Assembly: GCA_903845065.1 (NCBI GenBank)
Contig: CAIMWH010000199.1
Coordinates: 1-40,052, forward strand
DNA: 40,052 nt
Source of the DNA: an uncultured Rhodospirillales bacterium
Lineage (GTDB): Bacteria; Pseudomonadota; Alphaproteobacteria; Acetobacterales; Acetobacteraceae
Direction of reading: 5' to 3'
Shown piece after piece: positions 7,771-15,674 of the stretch. Under the pieces are notes generated by a model. The model did not search any database, was not told the DNA's origin, and saw only the letters and a program-made list of their open reading frames with translations. Each line of letters starts with the position of its first letter. Position 1 is the first letter of the stretch. The translations under genes and the position numbers were made by a program.

Positions 7771-9294
7771 TCAGGGGGTGAGGGTGACGCCGGTGAGGCG
7801 GATCATGCCGTCCGGCACGGGGACGAAGCCGGAGACCTTGGCGCTCATGCCGACGATGTTGCGCTGGGTGTAGAGGTAGAGGATCGGCAGGTCAGCGTGC
7901 AGTTGGGCGAACGCCTTGGCGTAGAGGTCGCGGCGCTGGGCCATGTCGCTGACCTGTTTGGCCTGGTCGATGAAGCCGTCGAATGCGGGGCTGGCGTAGC
8001 CGGAGTAGTTGATCGGGGCGCCGGAGTGCAGCAGATCGCGGATGTTGCCGTCCGCGTCCGGGCGGCCGGACCAGCCGATGAGATAGGCCTGGAAGTCACC
8101 GCGATCGGCCTTTTCCAGGGAGGAGGCGAATTCCATGGCGTCGAGCTTGACCTCGAAGCCGGCCTCGGCGGCCATCGACTGGATCACCACGCCGACCTGC
8201 TGGGCCTCGGGGCTGTTGGGCAGGGTGATGGTGAGAGGGTAGGGGGTTTTCACCCCGGCCTCGGCGAGCAGGGCGCGGGCGGCGGCGACATCGCGCGCCG
8301 GGGCCTGGAGACCCTGGGCGTAGAACGGCGAGGAGGCTGGAACGGGCTGGGCGTTGGGGCTGTACATGCCGTTGAAGACGACGTTGACGATCGCCGCGCG
8401 GTCGATCGACAGTTCGAAGGCACGGCGGACACGGGCGTCCTGGCCGATCGGGGTCTGGCTGCGGGCACTGCGGCCAAGGTTGAAGGTGAGGCCGGAGTAG
8501 CCGAGGCCATCGAACACCACGAGCTTGAGCTTGGGGTCCTTCTTCACCGCTTCGGCGTCAGTGGCGACGATGGATTCGGACAAATCGATGCCGCCGGCGC
8601 GCAGGTTGGCCAGCCGCACGGTGCCGTCGACGATGATCTGGTAGGTGACGCGGTTGAAGTGATAGTTCGCGGCATCGGGATGGGCGGCGAACTTCTCCAG
8701 GGTGATGTGGTCCTGCGCGACACGCTCGACGAATTTGTAGGGGCCGGTGCAGACCGGGTGGGTGCCGAAATCCTTGCCCAGCGCCTCGGCGGCCTTGGGC
8801 GAGACCAGCACGCCGGAGCGGACCGCGAGTTGCGAGAGGAACACGGCGTCGGGCGATTTCAGCACGATGCGCAGCGTGAGCGGGTCGATCACCTCGGCAT
8901 GGTCCATGCTGGCGAGTTCGGCCTTGCGGGCGCTGCCGGCCATGGTGGCGTGGCGTTCGAGGCTGTACTTCACCGAGGCGGCGTCAACCGGGGTGTTGTC
9001 GTGGAAGGTGAGGCCGGGGCGGAGTTTCAGCACCAGGGTCTTGCTGTCGGTCCACTCGTAGCCGGCGGCGAGTTCGGGGACGATCTGCAGCTTGTCGTTG
9101 TAGGTGAACAGGCTCTGGCAGAGCGAGACCAGCACGATGCGGCCGACATAGGTGCGCGACAGCGTGGGGTCGAGCAGGTCGGCGTCTTCGCGCAGGGCGA
9201 TGCGAAGGTTGGGGGCGTCCTGCGCCATGGCGGGGGTGATGGCAGGGGCGGCGAGGCCGAGCAGGAGTGTTGCGGCGGCAAGATGGTGTCGCAT
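7771..9294 (-). CDS. Family-5 extracellular solute-binding protein (peptide/nickel ABC type)
   Basis: 507 residues from ATG 9294. A Sec signal peptide is evident: MRHH, a hydrophobic core and cleavage after AMA at ~24. The mature part has family-5 SBP features: LDPTLSRTYVG near the N-terminus, SVKYSLER (~110), GTHPVCTGPYKF and the C-terminal YLYTQRN. These proteins deliver peptides, glutathione or similar compounds to an ABC permease. No permease or ATPase gene is adjacent; instead a GST gene follows 18 nt downstream. Given two GSTs beside it, a glutathione-related ligand is conceivable but unproven. The open frame extends upstream of 9294, but that region lacks signal-peptide character and is not used. 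Confidence 0.87.
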   Translation of the reverse strand: MRHHLAAATLLLGLAAPAITPAMAQDAPNLRIALREDADLLDPTLSRTYVGRIVLVSLCQSLFTYNDKLQIVPELAAGYEWTDSKTLVLKLRPGLTFHDNTPVDAASVKYSLERHATMAGSARKAELASMDHAEVIDPLTLRIVLKSPDAVFLSQLAVRSGVLVSPKAAEALGKDFGTHPVCTGPYKFVERVAQDHITLEKFAAHPDAANYHFNRVTYQIIVDGTVRLANLRAGGIDLSESIVATDAEAVKKDPKLKLVVFDGLGYSGLTFNLGRSARSQTPIGQDARVRRAFELSIDRAAIVNVVFNGMYSPNAQPVPASSPFYAQGLQAPARDVAAARALLAEAGVKTPYPLTITLPNSPEAQQVGVVIQSMAAEAGFEVKLDAMEFASSLEKADRGDFQAYLIGWSGRPDADGNIRDLLHSGAPINYSGYASPAFDGFIDQAKQVSDMAQRRDLYAKAFAQLHADLPILYLYTQRNIVGMSAKVSGFVPVPDGMIRLTGVTLTP

Positions 9295-9381
9295 ACGATG
9301 GCCCTCACTTCGTGGTGCGGCGGAGGCTAGGAGGGGGGGCGGAATGAGGCAAGGCGGATTCGGGCAAGGCGGTTTCACAAA

Positions 9382-9434
9382 GAGACGGCGCGAAGGACGG
9401 GCACCGGGCCGGTTCCTCGTCTTCTCGCCGTCTC
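9382..9434 (-). terminator. Probable intrinsic terminator after the upstream GST gene
   Basis: A 14-bp inverted repeat (arms 9382-9395 and 9421-9434, one mismatch, 25-nt loop) lies 22 nt past the GST stop codon. Read on the minus strand, the right arm ends in CTC followed by TTTGTG, a short T-rich tract. The long loop makes it a weak terminator; it also falls in the region expected to hold the SBP promoter. Confidence 0.5.
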
Positions 9435-9455
9435 CTGGTGGACTCTGACCGCCGC

Positions 9456-10085
9456 TCAGGCGAGCGGGCCGGCGCAGTGCCTGGCGAAGGCCGGGCGGGC
9501 GAGGAGGCGGTGGTACCAGGCGGTGACGTTCGCGAGGTCCGGGCGGCCGGGAAGGTCGAGCGCCATCCAACGGTGGACGTGGATGCCCCAGGCGATGTCG
9601 GCGATGGTGAAGGTGTCGCCGGTGATCCAGGGGTGTTCAGCGAGGCGGGCGTCAACCAGCTTCCAGATGCCGGCGGCCTGCTGCACGGCGGCGGCGATGG
9701 CGGCCATGTCACGCTTTTCGGGCGGGGTGCGGACGAGGCCGATGAAGAAGACGGTGTGCGGGGCGGTCAGCGCGGTTTGTTGCAGGTCGAGCCAGGCATC
9801 GACCACGCCGCGGGCGCGCGGTTCGGTGGGGTAGAGCGGGCTGGTGGGCGCGTGGGCGTTGCAGAGGTAGCGCAGGATGGCGTTGCTCTCGAACAGGGTA
9901 AAGCCGTCGGGCTCCTCGAGCGCGGGCACCAGGCCGAGGGGCTGCTTGGCGCGGTAGTCGGGCGTGGCGGTGCCGCCGAAGGCGCCGCCGACATCGATAC
10001 GCTCGAAGGGCAGGCCGAGTTCATCGAGCCCGTGCAGTACCTTCATGACGTTGCTGGACGTGTTGCGGCCCCAAAGTCGGATCAT
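9456..10085 (-). CDS. Glutathione S-transferase family protein
   Basis: 209 residues from ATG 10085. The thioredoxin-like domain shows MIRLWGRNTSSNVMKV with Ser-10/Ser-11 near the usual catalytic Ser/Cys position, then GLVPALEEPDG (cis-Pro) and LFESNAILRYL (glutathione γ-Glu binding). The all-helical domain has the FTIADI capping motif. It is distinct from the Nu-class GST at 7030-7752. The open frame runs on upstream to 10562, but that overlaps the dsbB-like gene on the other strand and lacks GST sequence. It is divergent from the dsbB-like gene across a 109-bp gap that probably holds both promoters. Substrate unknown. Confidence 0.9.
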   Translation of the reverse strand: MIRLWGRNTSSNVMKVLHGLDELGLPFERIDVGGAFGGTATPDYRAKQPLGLVPALEEPDGFTLFESNAILRYLCNAHAPTSPLYPTEPRARGVVDAWLDLQQTALTAPHTVFFIGLVRTPPEKRDMAAIAAAVQQAAGIWKLVDARLAEHPWITGDTFTIADIAWGIHVHRWMALDLPGRPDLANVTAWYHRLLARPAFARHCAGPLA

Positions 10086-10194
10086 GCTGCGGTCCCCCGG
10101 TGTGGTTCGCGGCGAGGTTAGGCGGCATGGGTTTTGGGGGCAACTTGCCATGGCGTAACTTGCAAGACGGCGGTGGTGGCGGCATAGACCGGGT

Positions 10195-10695
10195 ATGATG
10201 CTCTCCCGTATGCGGGTTACCCTCGCTGCCGCCACTGTCGCCGTTGGCGCGGTGCTGTTTGCCGCCCATGCCTCGGAATGGTGGGGTGGCCTTATTCCCT
10301 GCGCGCTGTGCCTGGTGGAGCGGTGGCCGTACCGGATTGCGCTCGGCATCGGACTGATCGGGCTGGCGATGCCGCGCCGCTTCGTGTGGCCGTTCATGAT
10401 GCTGTTCGTGGTGGCGATGATGGCGGGCACCGCGGCGGGGGCGGTCCATGTGGGCGTCGAATACAAGGCGTGGCCGAGCCCGATGCCGGAGTGCCGCGGG
10501 CCGGACCTTGCCGGCAAGTCCCTGGCCGAGCGGCTGGCGGCGATGCCGTTGCGGCCGTCCAAGCCGTGCGACGAGCCGAGCTACCTGATTTCGTTCATCC
10601 CGCTGTCGATGGCGGAGATGAACCTGCTGTTCACCGTGGTGACTGGCGGTGCGGTGGCAGGGTTCCTGTGGTTCAGGCGGCGCGACCTGACATGA
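10195..10695 (+). CDS. dsbB: Disulfide bond formation protein B (DsbB family)
   Basis: 166 residues, four predicted membrane helices. DsbB reoxidises the periplasmic oxidase DsbA and passes electrons to quinone. The first redox pair is in PCALCLVERWPY (Cys-36/Cys-39). The second pair is in the periplasmic loop: Cys-100 (MPECRG) and Cys-125 (KPCDE). These four cysteines match the family. ATGs at 10195, 10198 and 10210 are all possible starts with no strong Shine-Dalgarno. The 3' end overlaps the convergent amine oxidase gene by 23 nt. No dsbA is in the window. Confidence 0.9.
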   Translation: MMLSRMRVTLAAATVAVGAVLFAAHASEWWGGLIPCALCLVERWPYRIALGIGLIGLAMPRRFVWPFMMLFVVAMMAGTAAGAVHVGVEYKAWPSPMPECRGPDLAGKSLAERLAAMPLRPSKPCDEPSYLISFIPLSMAEMNLLFTVVTGGAVAGFLWFRRRDLT

Positions 10696-11944
10696 GGCGC
10701 CGGGCGGCCGCAGCACCGCTGAGGTAAGCACCGCCGACGGTGCCGGCGAGACCGTCGGTGCAGACGGCTTCGCCCGCGAATATCAGGTTGCCCTCCGCGA
10801 TGGGCGTGCCGAGGATGGCGCGCGCGCCGGCATGGCCGGTGGTGGCGTAGGCGTAGGAGCCGCGATGCCATGGGTCGGTCGCCCAGCCGGTGATGAGGGC
10901 GGGGCCGAGGGCGCGGTCGGCGTCGGCGCCGAGGAGGTAGCGGATCTGGCCGCGCACGAAATCCTCGGTGGCGCCGGGGCCGGCCTTGGCGAGCGCCCAG
11001 GCGGTGGGGCCGCCGATGAAGCTTTGCAGGAATGGCGCGCCGTAGGGCCAGGCGAAGATCGACATCGAGGGTTCGCCGGCGATGGCCTGGCGGCGCAGGG
11101 ACATGGTGTCGGGCAGGCCGAGGCGGTCTTGCGTCAACGCGGGTAGGGCGATCTTGGTCAGCAGGCCCATCGGCAGGTTGGCGAGGGCGTCCTGGTGGGT
11201 GGCGGGCAGGCCGGGGGTGAAGGGCAGGTGGGCCAGCACGCCGGTGGAGACGGTGACGATGGCGGCGCGGGCGCGGATGGTGCCGCGCGGGGTTTCGATG
11301 CGGATGCCGTCGCGCCAGTCGATGGCGGTGGCGGGGGTGTTCAACTCGACCGGGCCGGCGGCGGCGCCGAGATGGGTGGCGACGAAGGCGCCTATGCCGC
11401 CTTCGAGGATGAGGTTGGTGCCTTCGAGATCATTGACCAGCCAGTCGCGCAGGCTGAAGCGGGCCGGGTCCGCGGCGGCGATCTGGGCGGCTTCCCAGAG
11501 TTCGATGGTGGCGGCCCAGGGGTTGTCGCGCATCAGGGCCATGGCGTTGGCGAAGGCGATGTCGGGCTCTTGGGATGCGCGCGGGCGGATGGTGGCTTCG
11601 AAGGTTTCCCAGGCGGCGTGGTATGCGGCGGTTTCTGCGGCATCGGCCGGGCGGTTGCCGACGTGCAGGCGCCAGCGGCGGATCTTGTCGGACTCGATGA
11701 TGCCGACGCCGTTGTCACGCGCGATGGTGGTGAGCGGGTTGCGCTCGGCGGCGTGCAGCCAGGTGGCGCCGTGGTCGAACCAGTGGCCGGCGGTTTCCGG
11801 GCCGGTGGTGGTATAGGCGCGGCCGCCGATGCGGGCGGCGGCCTCGATGACCACGCAGGGATGGCCGGCGGCGCGCAGGGTGGCCGCGGCGGCGAGACCT
11901 GCCACCCCGGCGCCGATGATGGCGATATCGGTGTCGGCGATCAT
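10673..11944 (-). CDS. FAD-dependent amine oxidase (flavin monoamine oxidase family)
   Basis: 423 residues from ATG 11944. The N-terminus has a dinucleotide-binding motif IIGAGVAGLAAA (about 9-20), the acidic end of β2 (VVIEAAARIGGRAYT) and HWFDHGATWLH, all typical of flavin amine oxidases. The C-terminal FAD motif NLIFAGEA...GTVGGAYLSG completes the fold. These enzymes oxidise primary or secondary amines with oxygen; the substrate is not evident. No signal peptide is seen. The GNAT gene ends 1 nt upstream, so the two are translationally coupled. This places an amine oxidase next to an N-acetyltransferase, both potentially acting on amines. Confidence 0.9.
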   Translation of the reverse strand: MIADTDIAIIGAGVAGLAAAATLRAAGHPCVVIEAAARIGGRAYTTTGPETAGHWFDHGATWLHAAERNPLTTIARDNGVGIIESDKIRRWRLHVGNRPADAAETAAYHAAWETFEATIRPRASQEPDIAFANAMALMRDNPWAATIELWEAAQIAAADPARFSLRDWLVNDLEGTNLILEGGIGAFVATHLGAAAGPVELNTPATAIDWRDGIRIETPRGTIRARAAIVTVSTGVLAHLPFTPGLPATHQDALANLPMGLLTKIALPALTQDRLGLPDTMSLRRQAIAGEPSMSIFAWPYGAPFLQSFIGGPTAWALAKAGPGATEDFVRGQIRYLLGADADRALGPALITGWATDPWHRGSYAYATTGHAGARAILGTPIAEGNLIFAGEAVCTDGLAGTVGGAYLSGAAAARRLMSGRAA

Positions 11945-11945
11945 G

Positions 11946-12389
11946 TCACACCGATTTTCGGAAGAACACGCGATCGAAGCCGTTCTGTTCGGCGCGGCCG
12001 GTCTCTTCCCAGCCGATGCGGCTGTAGAGGGCGATGTTCTCGGTCATCTTCTCGTGGGTGTAGAGGCGCAGTTCGGGGTAGTGGCGGCGGATGGCCTCGG
12101 CGTCGGCGAATTCCATCAGGCGGCGGCCGATGCCCTGGCCGTGACGGGCGGGGTCGACGGCGATGTTGTCGAGCAGCAGGTGGTCGGGCTCGGGCAGCAG
12201 CACGATGAGGCCGGCGATGCCCGCGTCATCTGCGGCCACCCAGATGGCGTGGGAGCGCACCAGGGCGGCGTAGTCGTCCAGCATGGGGCCGGGGGGTTTG
12301 CCGATGCGGGCGATGTACTTGGTGTAGGCGGCATCGACGATCCGCTGGATGGCGGGCAGGTCGGCGGCATCGGCGGGACGGATTTGCAT
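11946..12389 (-). CDS. GNAT family N-acetyltransferase
   Basis: 147 residues. ATG 12389 is chosen over ATG 12416 because AGGGAG lies about 5 nt upstream and the protein then begins MQIRPADAADL, a usual GNAT start. The acetyl-CoA motif is HGQGIGRRLM (Q/RxxGxG/A) after LLLDNIAVDP. The C-terminal part (LYTHEKMTENIALYSRIGWEE) resembles small GNATs annotated as acting on amines or protein N-termini. It is divergent from the lactonase operon across 66 bp and coupled to the amine oxidase. Substrate unknown. Confidence 0.9.
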   Translation of the reverse strand: MQIRPADAADLPAIQRIVDAAYTKYIARIGKPPGPMLDDYAALVRSHAIWVAADDAGIAGLIVLLPEPDHLLLDNIAVDPARHGQGIGRRLMEFADAEAIRRHYPELRLYTHEKMTENIALYSRIGWEETGRAEQNGFDRVFFRKSV

Positions 12390-12455
12390 GGGCTCCCTTT
12401 CGCGGTTGGGCTGCATGGGCCACCATTCGACCACAACCCGAGGGAGCAAGCCATC

Positions 12456-13388
12456 ATGTGGGAACCGAGCACGCGTTATCCGGACCCGTCCGTCGTCACC
12501 ATGGACCCGAGTTTCGCCAAGTATCGCCTGCCGCTGGCCTCGGTGGAGCGGCTGTTCACCGGGTGCCGCTGGTCCGAGGGGCCGGTGTGGTTCGGCGATG
12601 GGCGATATGTGCTGTGGAGCGATATTCCCAACAACCGGATTTTGAAGTGGGAGGAGGAGACCGGCGCGGTGTCGGCCTTCCGCAAACCGTCCAACAACGC
12701 CAACGGCAACACGCGGGACCGGCAGGGGCGGCTGGTGACCTGCGAGCATGACGCGCGGCGGGTGACGCGGACGGAGTATGACGGATCGATCACCGTGCTG
12801 GCGGACAGCTACCAGGGCAAGAAGCTGAATTCGCCCAATGATATCGTGGTGAAGTCGGACGGCTCGATCTGGTTCACCGATCCGGTATTCGGCATCTCGG
12901 GCTTCTACGAGGGACACAAGGCGGAGAGCGAGGTGACGCCGGCGGTGTATCGGCTCGATCCGGACGGGACGCTGGAGGTGATGGCGGATGATATTCCGGG
13001 GCCCAACGGCCTGGCGTTTTCGCCCGACGAGACGATCCTCTACGTGGTGGCCTCGCGGGCCGATCCGCGCGAGATCCTGGCGTATGACGTGGTGGATGGG
13101 CGCAAGCTGGCCAATGGGCGGGTGTTCATCAATGCGCGCGGCGGCAGCCCGGATGGGTTCCGCGTGGATGTGGACGGCAATTTGTGGTGCGGCTGGGGGA
13201 TGGGCGATCCGGACCTCGATGGCGTGCGCATCTTCAATCCACGCGGCGCGCCGATCGGGCATATCAAGCTGCCGGAGCGTTGTGCGAATTTGTGTTTCGG
13301 CGGGGTGTATCGCAACCGGCTGTTCATGGCGGCGAGCCACGGGTTGTACTCGCTGTATGTGAACACCCAGGGCGCGCTGGGGGGCTGA
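12456..13388 (+). CDS. SMP-30/gluconolactonase family protein
   Basis: 310 residues from ATG 12456, with GAGGGAG about 9 nt upstream. It is a six-bladed β-propeller of the SMP-30/LRE family, which opens sugar lactones using a divalent metal. Visible signatures are the metal-ligand Glu-41 in SEGPVW, KLNSPNDIVV, DIPGPNGLAFSPDE and the Asp in DGFRVDVDGNLWCGWG. No signal peptide is present. It is the first gene of a four-gene unit: the YciI gene starts 3 nt downstream and the next two overlap by ATGA. A lactone or ester intermediate in the pathway encoded downstream is therefore likely; the identity is unknown. Confidence 0.9.
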   Translation: MWEPSTRYPDPSVVTMDPSFAKYRLPLASVERLFTGCRWSEGPVWFGDGRYVLWSDIPNNRILKWEEETGAVSAFRKPSNNANGNTRDRQGRLVTCEHDARRVTRTEYDGSITVLADSYQGKKLNSPNDIVVKSDGSIWFTDPVFGISGFYEGHKAESEVTPAVYRLDPDGTLEVMADDIPGPNGLAFSPDETILYVVASRADPREILAYDVVDGRKLANGRVFINARGGSPDGFRVDVDGNLWCGWGMGDPDLDGVRIFNPRGAPIGHIKLPERCANLCFGGVYRNRLFMAASHGLYSLYVNTQGALGG

Positions 13389-13391
13389 GCG

Positions 13392-13691
13392 ATGCCGCAA
13401 TACGTGGTGACGGCGCGGGATGGCGGCGATGCCGGGGCGCCCGCGCGGCGGATGGCGGCGCGGCCGCTGCATCTGGAGAAGATCGGGCCGATGGTGGCCG
13501 ATGGGCGCATCATCCTGGGCGGCGCACTGCTCGATGATGCCGGGCTGATGATCGGCTCGGTGCTGGTGGTGGAGTTCGCCGACCGGGCCGGGGTGGATGC
13601 CTGGCTGGCGGTGGAACCCTATGTCCTGCAAGGGGTTTGGAAGGACATCGAGGTGGCGCCGTTCCGGGTGGCGGTGATGGCGAAGTCATGA
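13392..13691 (+). CDS. YciI-like (YCII-related) protein
   Basis: 99 residues from ATG 13392, 3 nt after the lactonase stop. It has the ferredoxin-like α+β layout of YCII proteins: MPQYVVTARDG, the conserved His-27 in RPLHLEKI, GGALLDD, then a late acidic-Pro-Tyr (EPYV) with a following KDIEVAPFRVA strand. Related enzymes include muconolactone-isomerase-like and dehydrochlorinase-like members, but most YciI proteins have no known reaction. Its place directly behind a lactonase suggests work on a lactone or related ring compound. Its stop overlaps the next start (ATGA). Confidence 0.85.
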   Translation: MPQYVVTARDGGDAGAPARRMAARPLHLEKIGPMVADGRIILGGALLDDAGLMIGSVLVVEFADRAGVDAWLAVEPYVLQGVWKDIEVAPFRVAVMAKS

Positions 13692-14590
13692 ACGTGGGCG
13701 TTGGAGGGCGCGAGTTGCCGGCGGGGATGCTTGCGCCGCTGGTGGCCTCCGGCGTGCTGCTCGATGACATCGATGCCTTGCGGGCGCGACTGGCGGCGCA
13801 TGGGTATTTGTATTTCCCCGGTCTGTTGCCACCCGATGCGGTGGCGGCGGCGCGGGCGGAAGTGTTCGGGCAGTTGCGCGCGGTGGGCGAGGTGGCGGGG
13901 CCGGATGGTGCGCCGGTGGCGACCGGGCATAGCCGGCGGGCGTTGTTGCATCCCGATCTCGGGGCGTTCTGGCGGGCGGTGTGCGAGGGGGCGGCGCTGC
14001 GGGCATGCGTGCATCATCCGGCGTTGCACGGGCTGACCGCCGGGGTGTTCGGCGAGCCCAGCGTGCCGTTCGATTTCGCCTGGCTGCGCGCGGTGACGGC
14101 GGGGCGGGCCAGTCCGTTTCATTTCGACCATCCCTATATGAACCGGGGCAGCGCGCGGGTGCTGACCTGCTGGGTGCCGTTGGGGGACGTGTCGCTGGCG
14201 GAGGGGCCGATTGTGCTGGTGGAGGGGTCGCACCGGTTCGATGATCTGGCGGCGCGGGTGCGCGGGCGGGATGTGGATCGGGAGGCGGGGTTTTCGGGGA
14301 GTTTCGGCGAGGACATGATCGATCTGGCGGCGGCGCGCGGGGCGCGGCTGCTGTCGGCGGATTTTCGGGCGGGGGATGTGCTGGTGTTCGGGATGTTCCT
14401 GCTCCATGGCAGCCTCGATAACCGCTCGGCGGCGGGGAAGGTGCGGCTGTCCTGCGATGTGCGGTTCCAGCCGGCGGCGGATGCGCGGGATGACCGCTGG
14501 TTCGGCGCGCCGCCGATGGCGCATGGCGGGCGGTCCTATGGCGGGCTGAACGGGGCGCAGCCGCTCACCGTGGCACCGATCGCGCGATGA
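13688..14590 (+). CDS. Phytanoyl-CoA dioxygenase (PhyH) family Fe(II)/2-oxoglutarate oxygenase
   Basis: 300 residues from ATG 13688, overlapping the YciI stop as ATGA; the open frame begins upstream at 13637 but the overlap start is preferred. It shows the PhyH double-stranded β-helix: GYLYFPGLL near the N-terminus; Fe ligands His-145 and Asp-147 in HFDHPYM; CWVPLGDVSLAEGPI; VEGSHRF; the distal His-240 in FLLHGSLDN; and a 2-oxoglutarate-binding Arg in KVRLSCDVRF. These enzymes hydroxylate small molecules such as acyl groups, amino acids or betaines. Coupled to lactonase, YciI and ureohydrolase-like genes, so it probably oxidises the pathway substrate. Confidence 0.88.
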   Translation: MNVGVGGRELPAGMLAPLVASGVLLDDIDALRARLAAHGYLYFPGLLPPDAVAAARAEVFGQLRAVGEVAGPDGAPVATGHSRRALLHPDLGAFWRAVCEGAALRACVHHPALHGLTAGVFGEPSVPFDFAWLRAVTAGRASPFHFDHPYMNRGSARVLTCWVPLGDVSLAEGPIVLVEGSHRFDDLAARVRGRDVDREAGFSGSFGEDMIDLAAARGARLLSADFRAGDVLVFGMFLLHGSLDNRSAAGKVRLSCDVRFQPAADARDDRWFGAPPMAHGGRSYGGLNGAQPLTVAPIAR

Positions 14591-15516
14591 GTGTTCTCAC
14601 GCCGCCGCTGACGTTTTGTGGATTGCCGGCCGGGTTGCCGGGGCCTGGCTGCCGGGCCGCGGTGCTGGGGGTGCCGTACGATGCGGGGGTGCATCCGTTC
14701 CGGGTGGGCTCGCGGCAGGGGCCAGCTGCGGTGCGGGCGCAGTCCGGCTTGATGCGGCGGTTCCATGTCAGCCGGGGCGATTTCGATGTGCTGAGGCGGC
14801 TGGGCGCGGTGGATTGCGGCGATGTGGCGGTGGTGGCGGGGCGGGTGGAGCCCTCGTTCGCCAATATCGAGGCGGCGGCGGGGCTGATCCTTGATGCCGG
14901 GGCTGTGCCGGTGGCAATCGGCGGCGATGGCTCGGTGTCGCTGCCGTTGATGCGGGCGGCGGGGAGGCGGCATCCCGGGATGGTGGTGCTGCACGTCGAT
15001 GCGCATACCGACGCCTATGCCGAAGATGAGGGGGATGTGCCGTTCAATCCGGCCACCCAGTTCACCCATGCAGCGGCCGAGGGGATCATCGATGTCGCCC
15101 GTTCCTGGCATGTCGGCATTCGCGGCTTCACCTATGTGGGCGGGGTGCGGGCGCGGACGGAGGGGCTGGGGTTCCGGGTGGTGACGACGGAGGAACTGGT
15201 GGGGCGCGGGTTCGCGCAGACCATGGCGGAGTTCCGCGATGGGGCGGCGGGGCGGCCGGTCTATTTGTGCTGGGACATGGATATCTTCGACCCCTCGGTG
15301 GCGCCTGGCGTGTGCACGCCAAGTTGGGGCGGGCTGACGGCGCGGGAGGGGATCGAGCTGATGCGGGCGCTGGGGGGGCTCGATATCGTGGCGATGGATT
15401 TCAACACCGTCAGCCCGCCGCAGGATGTGAACGGGATGGCGGCGGCGCTGTGTGGGCACATGATGATGGAGGCCATGCTGGTGCTGTGCGCGCAGATGGG
15501 GCTGGCCGGCGGGTAG
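14587..15516 (+). CDS. Agmatinase/arginase-family (ureohydrolase-like) protein with altered metal site
   Basis: 309 residues from ATG 14587 (ATGA overlap with the PhyH stop). The ureohydrolase fold is clear: LGVPYDAGV, GSRQGPAAVR, GGDGS (112-116), HVDAHTDAY (136-144), WDMDIFDPSVAPG (229-241) and GGLTARE. Active members bind two Mn ions through the His of GGDHS, the Asp/His/Asp of DAHxD and the two Asp of DxD. Here Gly-115 replaces the first His while Asp-138, His-140, Asp-142, Asp-230 and Asp-232 remain. The usual Glu in the late DxxEvxP motif is also changed (DFNTVSPP). Hydrolysis of a guanidino or amide compound is the family role; this copy may use one metal or another substrate. Confidence 0.85.
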   Translation: MSVLTPPLTFCGLPAGLPGPGCRAAVLGVPYDAGVHPFRVGSRQGPAAVRAQSGLMRRFHVSRGDFDVLRRLGAVDCGDVAVVAGRVEPSFANIEAAAGLILDAGAVPVAIGGDGSVSLPLMRAAGRRHPGMVVLHVDAHTDAYAEDEGDVPFNPATQFTHAAAEGIIDVARSWHVGIRGFTYVGGVRARTEGLGFRVVTTEELVGRGFAQTMAEFRDGAAGRPVYLCWDMDIFDPSVAPGVCTPSWGGLTAREGIELMRALGGLDIVAMDFNTVSPPQDVNGMAAALCGHMMMEAMLVLCAQMGLAGG

Positions 15517-15674
15517 GATTTCGGCCGGCGGTTTGTCGCTGCGGTGTCAGGATTGTTTACACTGTGATCCCATCGCGTTGTTGCTCGGACGGTACGGTCA
15601 TGAAAAGGCGGAATGTTCCCCGGTGGCACGATGCTTGCGTCGGTCCTTGCGACGAGTGTGTGGGGAGCGGGCGG
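15517..15674 (+). other. Regulatory gap before the PEP-CTERM gene
   Basis: 158 bp follow the ureohydrolase stop. Apart from the sigma-54 promoter listed separately, the upstream ~100 bp would be the place for an enhancer-binding activator site. I see no clean long inverted repeat there and no intrinsic terminator for the preceding operon. Confidence 0.5.
15624..15638 (+). promoter_or_regulatory. Sigma-54 (RpoN) promoter, -24/-12 element
   Basis: The 15-base element TGGCACGATGCTTGC matches the RpoN consensus TGGCACG-N4-TTGC at every defined base, with exactly 10 nt between the GG and GC dinucleotides. The expected transcription start is near 15650, giving a ~25-nt leader with GGGGAG before ATG 15675. 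It drives the PEP-CTERM protein gene. Confidence 0.88.

Noticed and set aside
7294-9330. 678-codon open frame on the plus strand
   Set aside because: It lies opposite the SBP and GST genes, is rich in Gly/Val/Asp/Glu/His as expected for an antisense shadow in very GC-rich DNA, and has no recognisable motif.
10142-10163. Repeated AACTTGC heptamer between the GST and dsbB-like genes
   Set aside because: Two 7-bp copies 15 bp apart are too short to separate from chance without comparison to related genomes.
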